Assembly: GCA_030374805.1 (NCBI GenBank) | Contig: JARGSG010000110.1 | Coordinates: forward strand, 1 to 64,000 | Length of the DNA: 64,000 nt | Direction of reading: 5' to 3' | DNA from: Gracilaria gracilis | Taxonomy: Eukaryota; Rhodophyta; Florideophyceae; Gracilariales; Gracilariaceae | In this document: piece by piece, positions 57,602 to 64,000 of the stretch | Position numbering within the stretch: position 1 is the first letter of the stretch | How the letters are laid out: the number at the start of each line of letters is the position of its first letter | Program-made: the position numbers and the translations under genes | The notes under the pieces: model-generated | The model's database searches: none | Told to the model about the DNA's origin: nothing | Seen by the model: only the letters and a program-made list of their open reading frames with translations

Positions 57602-57886
57602 GATGTCTACACTTTCAGTATGTTACAGGGACAATCTCGCTAAGGTAAGTTGCGTTCTTGGGGATACCGGTAGTCAAAGTATATCAATAGTTCTCCCTTG
57701 TCTGACAATGAATATTTGAGGTTGAAGACACTGTGATAATCAAGAAAGAAGTTTCTTCAAATCACAATGCTAGCTCGTGCTTCAGACGCTTGCAGCCACA
57801 GTTGCCATTATCATATACGGAGAGCTCAGGACTAAGAGTACTGCAAGGGCTCAAAGATGTAAGGCTTGACGAGTTCCATTGCCCCA
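57602..57886 (+). pseudogene. Partial ClpS pseudogene
   Basis: This stretch aligns by eye with the functional ClpS gene from GACGTCCACAC of exon 1 onward: exon-1 end at 57602-57644 followed by GTAAGTTGCG (functional GTAAGTTACG), a decayed intron, then exon-2 sequence from 57721. Shared words include TCAAGAAAGAA, AATCACAATGC, GCCACAGTT, GTACTGCAAGGGCT and TTGACGAGTTCCAT. Several indels break the frame. The 5' two-thirds of exon 1 is missing. It is a partial DNA-level duplication because the intron was copied too. Confidence 0.85.
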
Positions 57887-58191
57887 AGTTCCATGTAGCG
57901 ATCATCGGGGTGCGAATACATGGAGATGAAAAACTGGTTAGGCCTCAAAAGCCTCAAGGTTTGAGGACACCTCCCAGGCACTGACCCCTGCCTCGTATCT
58001 GGGTTTAACTATACAACACGCACGGTCCATATCTTGGGCTAGCTAGCGGCGGATTTCGTTAAAACGATTTGTCTTATTATAACTTGTCGTAGAGAATGAA
58101 CTTGTTTTGGAGGAAGTGAACGTTCATACGCTTCAGCATTATCGAAATCAGACCTTCTGAAGCTGTCTTCTGAAGAATGTTTTGTACAACT
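57887..58191. other. Spacer between ClpS pseudogene and POLD2
   Basis: Nothing recognised. Confidence 0.5.
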
Positions 58192-59691
58192 TCATACTGC
58201 ACCACCAAATTCTCTTACGAAACACTCCATATTCCTCAAGTTCACAAACACGGCTTGGCCAGTAGAATCAAAGCGTGGTACTGAAATTAATCTCACAGAA
58301 CCACCCAACTCCCCATCAATGTTCATCTCTTCACTGCTTTCTTGAGAAGTCTCCCTCGGCACATTCATAGTCCTTGTTCCAAACTCCTTCTGATTTCCTG
58401 CGACAAATATGTGCGGTGTGCTTTCCACAACAAATGGATCCATTTCGTAGAATGGATATGAGCCAAGCGTGTCAGGGCATGTTGGGGCAATATGTCTATT
58501 GTTTAGCATGCTTTCAAGAATATCCGTCACCCTTTCCCCACTTGGTTCGAACTTCTTTTCCTTCTCTTTTGATCCCAGCGTTTCTTCCTTGCTGCCTGTA
58601 TCATACTGGGCTTGATAAAGCGCGAAATCGCTAACGTTCTGGCCGGATGTAGCCAACAACAACCTCCCTTCAAAATTACATGCAAATGGATTAGGAACAC
58701 GCTTGAAGTTGGAATTCCTGGCCGAACTAGGAAGCAAACAGCGATGCAGCGGTTGCTGTGGAAGCAAACAGTTCGTGGCATCATTCTCACCAGGCATGTG
58801 GAAGACGGGCACTGTCGAAGCCAGCCCAGAAAGAAACCTGTCTGCATCTACCATCGGTGAGGCAATTCTCTCTTTGTCCCCGACAGCTAATGGCTTGTGC
58901 ATTGGTGTAGCCTCCACATGTGGTATTAGATTACCGGCAATGACCACAGACACTACATTTCGTTGAAATGCTTCATCTTCTTCTAGGGTGTTTCCCTTGA
59001 GAAATTCCAGTAGAAGTTCCAGCGCAAATGAAGGGGTTGAAAGGGAGAGTGAAGAAAGCAGACATATGTATGAGTCTTCAGGATATCGCTTCAAAGCCAT
59101 TTGAGGCGCAGGAAGGATTGAAGAGAAGCCCGATACTTTGAATGTGCCCGTGGAACGATCTTCCGCTCCCTTCACTGCAACGATAAAGCCCGTGACGAAG
59201 GAGTCCGGTATTGAATCAAGAGCGGAGGCGTCCAGAGTGCATCTTCCATTCTCATCTTCCAGAAATATTACATCATCGGGTCCAGGGTAAGGAGTGGAAG
59301 CACGTAGGGGTGGAGAGGGAATGAGGTCATGACTGGGTTGTTCGTAGAGCGCAAGAATACTAGGCTTCTTCATTTGTCGAAATACAACGCCAATGATAAC
59401 TGATTCAATGTCTTGCATACTTTCGCCAGAAACATTTACGATTCGTTTTGCGTAGCGCAGCTTTTCTGATGGAGGACCGAAATTGTCTTCTGCAGCGGCT
59501 TGTAGAGCGGGACGTAATGCAGTCAAACGACAGAAATATATATGTGCATATTGAGGTTCATATCGTTTCTTTGGCGGCAGCAAGAAGCGCTTTGCCGGTG
59601 CGGAATCAATTGCAATGGCTCTCCGTTCGATTGTGTGACTCCCGTTTTCGCCGGTCGCCATGGGTGCTTCTGACGTCTCAGTCGAACGCAT
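58192..59691 (-). CDS. POLD2: DNA polymerase delta small subunit (POLD2/p50)
   Basis: A 499-residue intronless ORF from the ATG at 59691 (a second Met at 59661 is possible). It has the N-terminal YAHIYFCRLTALRPAL block, an OB-fold region with DDVIFLEDENGRCTLD and TGFIVAVKG, and the inactive calcineurin-like phosphoesterase domain: VVIAGNLIPH, FHMPGENDATN, LPQQPLHRCLLP, and near the end DPFVVESTPHIFVAGNQ. These are signatures of B-subunits of DNA polymerases, and the whole matches p50/Cdc1. It links the catalytic subunit to the third subunit in lagging-strand synthesis. Divergent with MTHFR. Confidence 0.92.
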   Translation of the reverse strand: MRSTETSEAPMATGENGSHTIERRAIAIDSAPAKRFLLPPKKRYEPQYAHIYFCRLTALRPALQAAAEDNFGPPSEKLRYAKRIVNVSGESMQDIESVIIGVVFRQMKKPSILALYEQPSHDLIPSPPLRASTPYPGPDDVIFLEDENGRCTLDASALDSIPDSFVTGFIVAVKGAEDRSTGTFKVSGFSSILPAPQMALKRYPEDSYICLLSSLSLSTPSFALELLLEFLKGNTLEEDEAFQRNVVSVVIAGNLIPHVEATPMHKPLAVGDKERIASPMVDADRFLSGLASTVPVFHMPGENDATNCLLPQQPLHRCLLPSSARNSNFKRVPNPFACNFEGRLLLATSGQNVSDFALYQAQYDTGSKEETLGSKEKEKKFEPSGERVTDILESMLNNRHIAPTCPDTLGSYPFYEMDPFVVESTPHIFVAGNQKEFGTRTMNVPRETSQESSEEMNIDGELGGSVRLISVPRFDSTGQAVFVNLRNMECFVREFGGAV

Positions 59692-60293
59692 ACCTGCAAC
59701 AGAGAACTATCCCTTGAGGTCTCAAATCTCGGCTCGGAAGAGTGCAGAGAGAAGGAGAGCCCTAGATTTACCTTATGCCAGAATGCAAGGAGCTGAAAAG
59801 GCACGCCTCGGATAAGCTTCGTACTTCTTGCTGGGGAAATGCTCTGATCTTGCTCCTCCTCTGAGGAGAAATCTTCACATGCATTGCGAATCGCAATTTG
59901 CGATGCACTGGTTTCCCGCGAAAACAGCTCAACGCTGCTAGAGGCTCTAGCCTAGAGCTAACTCCGACAACTGTCCACGTTTCCAGGGGTTAGTTTTCAG
60001 TGTCAGCAACACTGTCCTGCCAAGGCCCGGAACGCATGATTCCTGCTCGTGCATCAGCTGGGTTGCCGGCGGGCCGAACAATTATGGCTCAGACACGGCT
60101 AGGCACGGAGTAGATACGCCTTACAGTTGGGACTCTCCCTGCTTGCTTTCGCGTGTCCTTGCAGTTGAAGAAGCTCCACTTCGTCCGCCTCTCCCCGGAA
60201 CGTCGCTACTCACTCGTTTCTTCGTTATCTACATAGGCAGCTTGCCGTAGGCCTTTGGTTCCGCACGCTTCTTAGTTCGACCCCGTATTCAAA
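59692..60293. other. Divergent promoter region POLD2 / MTHFR
   Basis: 602 bp with no gene recognised. A GAATCGCAATTTGCGAT-type imperfect inverted repeat lies at about 59887-59905. Confidence 0.4.
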
Positions 60294-62162
60294 ATGACCG
60301 CCCACAGTATGAACGGATCATCTTCTCCGGGTGTTTCTTTCGATTCTGATCCGAATCTCCGTCACTTACCGCGGATTGCAGACAAGATTCGTCAGCGTGC
60401 AGAAGAGAACCGCCCGTTCTTTTCCTTCGAGTACTTTCCTCCGAAGACCGAAACCGGAGTTTGTAATCTCTACCAGCGCGTGGAGCGGATGACCGCTGTG
60501 GAACCTCTTTTCTGCGATGTCACTTGGGGCGCCGGTGGTTCCACAAGCGATCTGACACTTGAGCTCTCCGGAAACATTCAGAAGTATCTCGGGGTGGATG
60601 TCATGATGCACTTGACGTGCACCAACATGCCCGCAGGAAGAGTTCTGGATGGTTTGGAGGGCGCCAAAGCCCATGGTATTCGTAATATTCTCGCCTTGCG
60701 AGGAGACCCACCGGCCGGTAAGGAATGGACAAAGTGCGAGGATGGTTTCGAACATGGTACGGATCTTGTTCGCTTCATCCGCGCCAACTACGGGGACTAC
60801 TTTGGTATTTGCGTCGCGGGCTATCCGGAGGGTCACCCTGCTGGGTTTTTAGATGGTAAGATTTCAATGGACGAAGAAATGGAATTCTTGAAGGAGAAGG
60901 TTGACGCAGGGGCGGATTTCATTATCACTCAAATGTTTTATGATGTTGATACCTTCCTTGGCTTTGTTCGTGACTGTCGGAAAGCTGGCATTACCGTCCC
61001 TATATTGCCGGGTATTCTTCCTATTCAAAATTATAATGGATTCAAGCGTATGACAGGGTTCTGCAAAACATTTGTCCCCCAGGCTATTCTTGATGCAATG
61101 GAACCGATTAAAGACGATGACCTGGCAGTGAAGGAATTCGGTATTAATCTTGGTGTCGACATGTGCAAACGTATTCTTAAATCCGGTCTTTGTCCTGGCA
61201 TTCACTTCTATTCCCTGAACCTGGAAAACTCTGTTATGGGCATCATTGATAAGCTTAACCTCATTCCCAGGACTGAATCTATTCGCTCTCTCCCATGGCG
61301 TCCAGCCACTGTGGATAAGCGCCGTAATGAGAATGTGCGCCCTATCTACTGGGCTAATAGACCGAAGTCGTACCTTGATCGTACATCTACTTGGGATGAC
61401 TTTCCGAACGGACGTTGGGGGGATAACAGGTCGCCTGCTTACGGTGATCTTGCTGATTATCACCTGCTGGGTGGCGGAGGTTGGGCCTCTGCTGGGCAGA
61501 GAACCGAAGCTGCAAAGCGATACGGAGAGATCAGGGACTTTGACGATGTCGTTAGTGTGTTCACAAGGTTCCAGAAGGGTGAGCTCAAGAGGCTGCCATG
61601 GGCGGAAACCGAAGAATTGGCTACTGAAACATCTGTGATCTCTGCCCCACTGTTGTGGTTAAATCGTAATGGACTGCTGACGATTAATTCGCAACCTCGA
61701 GTGAACGCGGCACCTTCTGGAGACGTAACCGTCGGATGGGGTACCAATGGAGGATACGTATACCAGAAGGCATACCTGGAGTTCTTCGCAAAGCCAGAAA
61801 TTGTGGATGCCTTGTTCGAAGCGGCGACCACCTTCCCATCGCTGACTATTTACGCGGCAAAGGCTGGAAGTGGTGAACTACGAACAAATGCCAAGCAAAA
61901 GTCCACGTGCGCAGTTACTTGGGGTGTATTCCCGGATCGTGAGGTTCTACAGCCGACTGTGGTTGATCCAGACTCTTTCCTTGTATGGAAGAACGAAGCA
62001 TTCAACGTATGGACTAACGTGTGGGCTGAACTCTATGATGAGCGTAGTCCGTCCTGCTCTGTCCTCAAGGAGCTACGTGATTCTCTCTATCTCATCAACG
62101 TTATCGACAATGATTATGTGGGTGGGGATATTTTCGCTATCTTCAAGACGCTGTTATCGTAA
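60294..62162 (+). CDS. MTHFR: Methylenetetrahydrofolate reductase
   Basis: A 622-residue intronless ORF, close to the usual eukaryotic length. The catalytic TIM barrel (about 30-320) has PFFSFEYFPPKTE with the catalytic Glu, VTWGAGGST, HLTCTNM, NILALRGDPPAG, the FAD-binding RANYGDYFGICVAGYPEGHP and FIITQMFYDVDTF. The C-terminal regulatory domain (about 340-620) has SWDDFPNGRWGD-like TWDDFPNGRWGDNRSPAYG and VTWGVFPDREVLQPTVVD. It reduces 5,10-methylene-THF to 5-methyl-THF for methionine synthesis, in the cytosol; no presequence is visible. Confidence 0.97.
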   Translation: MTAHSMNGSSSPGVSFDSDPNLRHLPRIADKIRQRAEENRPFFSFEYFPPKTETGVCNLYQRVERMTAVEPLFCDVTWGAGGSTSDLTLELSGNIQKYLGVDVMMHLTCTNMPAGRVLDGLEGAKAHGIRNILALRGDPPAGKEWTKCEDGFEHGTDLVRFIRANYGDYFGICVAGYPEGHPAGFLDGKISMDEEMEFLKEKVDAGADFIITQMFYDVDTFLGFVRDCRKAGITVPILPGILPIQNYNGFKRMTGFCKTFVPQAILDAMEPIKDDDLAVKEFGINLGVDMCKRILKSGLCPGIHFYSLNLENSVMGIIDKLNLIPRTESIRSLPWRPATVDKRRNENVRPIYWANRPKSYLDRTSTWDDFPNGRWGDNRSPAYGDLADYHLLGGGGWASAGQRTEAAKRYGEIRDFDDVVSVFTRFQKGELKRLPWAETEELATETSVISAPLLWLNRNGLLTINSQPRVNAAPSGDVTVGWGTNGGYVYQKAYLEFFAKPEIVDALFEAATTFPSLTIYAAKAGSGELRTNAKQKSTCAVTWGVFPDREVLQPTVVDPDSFLVWKNEAFNVWTNVWAELYDERSPSCSVLKELRDSLYLINVIDNDYVGGDIFAIFKTLLS

Positions 62163-62384
62163 TCAATATGATTGTATTGTTTTGCCCTCAATCTTTAGAA
62201 CTGTTTTTTTGATATATGCGGAACACAGACGGGCTCCCTATTCCAAAGGGTTGAGTTGCGGGCACTGACTTTTGGGTCAAACTGAGAACGGGTTGCGTAA
62301 ACATTAAAGTACACTTGCATTTGCATTGGGAAATAAGACGTTTACGAGTACATGCGCGTACAAAAAGTGAGAGCATCTATTTAG

Positions 62385-63035
62385 TTATCCCTGCCAAAAC
62401 ACTGGTAGTTTGTTTCCAGGATGGAACTCCCTTGTGGCGCCACCCTTATCAATGATTACTAACCGAATGACTCCACCGGAACTGCCATCTCGAGACATCG
62501 CGAGAGAGAGAGCATTCTTCACGAATTCTTTGCATTCTTCTTTTGACATGCCATCCTTGAAGTTCGCATCGCAGTAACCATAGATGTATGAAGAGCCTGA
62601 ACCACCTATTGCGAACGGTTGTTGAACTAAAGCCCCTCCAAGTGGGATCGTGAAAACCTGGCCTCCTTTCTTCGCATCGTGTCCGGCCACAATGATTCCA
62701 GCCATAAGCTGCTCTTTGTTATAGTAACAGAACGTTCGGAAAACTTTCGCAGCAGTAGCCACATCCGGTTCCTCTGACAGTTCGATCGCGTGCATTGAAA
62801 GATAGTGACGGACGTAGTCTGAGATAATTTGGGTGTCAGCTGCAGATCCTGAACGACAGCAGAAAATCTTGTCTGTCATAGGCGTAATCTTATCAGAGAC
62901 TCGATTCGCGATATAGGAACCAGTGGTGGTTCGAGAGTCTGCTCCCATGACCACACCGCCATCAAAAGCAACGGCCATGATGGACGTCCCCATCGAATGC
63001 TCGGTGCTTGTCCATTCTGGTTCGATCGGGTTCAT
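62385..63035 (-). CDS. PSMB6: 20S proteasome subunit beta1 (PSMB6)
   Basis: A 216-residue intronless ORF. A short propeptide (16 residues) ends in Gly16; Thr17 is the catalytic N-terminal nucleophile of the mature subunit. The beta1 signature [20 protein letters not shown] follows, with [14 protein letters not shown] and [16 protein letters not shown]. The subunit provides the caspase-like activity of the 20S core. It converges with MTHFR (222 bp between stop codons). Confidence 0.96.
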   Translation of the reverse strand: MNPIEPEWTSTEHSMGTSIMAVAFDGGVVMGADSRTTTGSYIANRVSDKITPMTDKIFCCRSGSAADTQIISDYVRHYLSMHAIELSEEPDVATAAKVFRTFCYYNKEQLMAGIIVAGHDAKKGGQVFTIPLGGALVQQPFAIGGSGSSYIYGYCDANFKDGMSKEECKEFVKNALSLAMSRDGSSGGVIRLVIIDKGGATREFHPGNKLPVFWQG

Positions 63036-63715
63036 CTTGTGGTGACGCTCCCAGTCAGCAGATTTGAAGGCGATTAAACTTTTCGTTTGCGATTTAAACT
63101 CTGCCGAGGAAGATCTCAGTTAATCGCGTTGGGAAAGGAAGAATGGACTCCGCTTCAATAGGCGGATTGACTCAGGCCAATCTTCTATTCGGTCTGCTCC
63201 AAGGGTCCCATCCGTGCTGGAACGGAGGTTGCCAATGGATATGCGCAGGCTCTTGAGCTTTATCGTTGTATGAAGCGTATGACGCGTACAGGTCTTCTAC
63301 GTGGACGAAGAAGAAGAAGAGGGAAAACAAGATCTAAATTGGAAAACCGGGTGAAAAAAAAAGTTCCTTCAATCGTCTAGATGTCCATTGTAGATACAGA
63401 GGGTACAGTATTCGGGTTTATATCTTTGGAGGCCAAAGTTTGGGCTCAACATGATTGATTATGATGCCGAATAGCGAGGAACCCCTTCAAGAAGTAATCG
63501 CCTCCAACCAGCACCTGCCTGTCTCTTTTCAGACGTTCTTCTTACGGAAAGATCTTCACTGAAACAATCTCTGCTCTAAATCGCGAATCGCTAAGTGAAG
63601 TGAGTTATAAAGAATAGCATATTCTTGCAAGGAGTTATTCCAGTCCCTCCTGTGCATTTGAAGCAATACTCGTACCGAAATCGCACACCTCATCGCTCGG
63701 GACAGTCGAGGTCAG
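63036..63715. other. Divergent spacer beta1 / right-edge gene
   Basis: No gene recognised. It has a GAA-type simple tract at about 63306-63320 and an A-run at about 63355-63361. It presumably contains two divergent promoters. Confidence 0.45.
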
Positions 63716-64000
63716 ATGGATGATCCAAATGAATTCCCCTCCATGCCTGAGCCAGGTGGAAGGGGGCATGCTATGGAGGCAACAGCTTCTATGATTTGGA
63801 CTCTGCTGTTTCTAGCATATTCATCGAGCACATTTCTTAGCGAATTCAGTAGAGGTTGGGCAGCTGTGTGGACTATCGTCCTGGTCATCTTGCCAATCAC
63901 ATTAGCGGGCTTGCCGAAAGTCTTTGAACGCAAACCAGGGGCTGTTACCAACCTCATTGTATACTTAGCTTACGGCCTGGTCCCATCATTTATTCAACTT
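63716..64000 (+). CDS. Partial membrane protein, cut by window edge
   Basis: An open frame from ATG 63716 with no stop before the end (95 codons). A short polar N-terminus (MDDPNEFPSMPEPGGRG) precedes three probable membrane segments: SMIWTLLFLAY, WAAVWTIVLVILPITLAGL and NLIVYLAYGLVPSFIQL. No family is recognised from this part. The start is the first ATG of the frame; the true length is unknown. Confidence 0.5.
   Translation, partial: MDDPNEFPSMPEPGGRGHAMEATASMIWTLLFLAYSSSTFLSEFSRGWAAVWTIVLVILPITLAGLPKVFERKPGAVTNLIVYLAYGLVPSFIQL

Overview
The window is nuclear DNA of a photosynthetic eukaryote, and a red alga fits best. It carries nuclear genes for plastid-targeted proteins (a CYP38-type lumenal cyclophilin, ClpS, a two-S1-domain plastid ribosomal protein, an HCF107/Mbb1-like RNA-binding solenoid). 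Beside them sit typical eukaryotic genes (EF-1alpha, cytosolic ribosomal proteins, E(z), UBA3, AP-3 delta, proteasome beta1). Genes are compact. Most have no intron; the rest have one or two short GT-AG introns, often near the 5' end. Neighbouring genes are mostly divergent or convergent. Tandem alpha-glucan-binding (CBM25/53-like) domains and an intron-poor style also suit a florideophyte, but the assignment is inference from content only.

Layout. 0-5.1 kb: a bZIP-like gene (-), a GC-rich spacer with a G-quadruplex-capable repeat, UBC13 (+), CYP38 (-). 5.5 kb: a circularly permuted tRNA-Gly(UCC) gene, the most striking feature here. 5.8-16.5 kb: UBA3, AP-3 delta, organellar bL33 and uL3, a monofunctional HisI, a CDV3-like gene and a RAP1-like BRCT-Myb gene. 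18.2-30.2 kb: a C2H2 zinc-finger gene, the plastid S1 protein, NOC3, an E(z) methyltransferase and the HAT/TPR protein. 30.2-35.2 kb is gene-poor and holds a 5'-truncated LINE with a 16-bp target-site duplication. 35.2-45.1 kb: a secreted vWA protein with hexapeptide repeats, glyoxalase II and a 6.6-kb uninterrupted HEATR5-like gene. 45.4-50.0 kb is a translation block (eL33, uS11, uS17, EF-1alpha) arranged as divergent pairs. 50.4-54.8 kb: a glucan-binding-module protein, tRNase Z and plastid ClpS. 54.8-58.2 kb is a rearranged block with a 28-bp inverted repeat, an 11-unit core/spacer minisatellite and a decayed partial ClpS copy. 58.2-64 kb: POLD2, MTHFR, proteasome beta1 and the start of a membrane protein cut by the window edge.

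Functional themes: ubiquitin-type conjugation and proteolysis (UBC13, UBA3, proteasome beta1, ClpS); coat-associated trafficking (AP-3 delta, HEATR5-like); translation and ribosome biogenesis (NOC3, cytosolic and organellar ribosomal proteins, EF-1alpha, tRNase Z and the permuted tRNA); chromosome biology (RAP1-like, E(z), POLD2). No bacterial-style operon is present. Intron boundaries were read by eye from splice consensus and protein continuity; homology calls are from recognition of motifs, not database searches.
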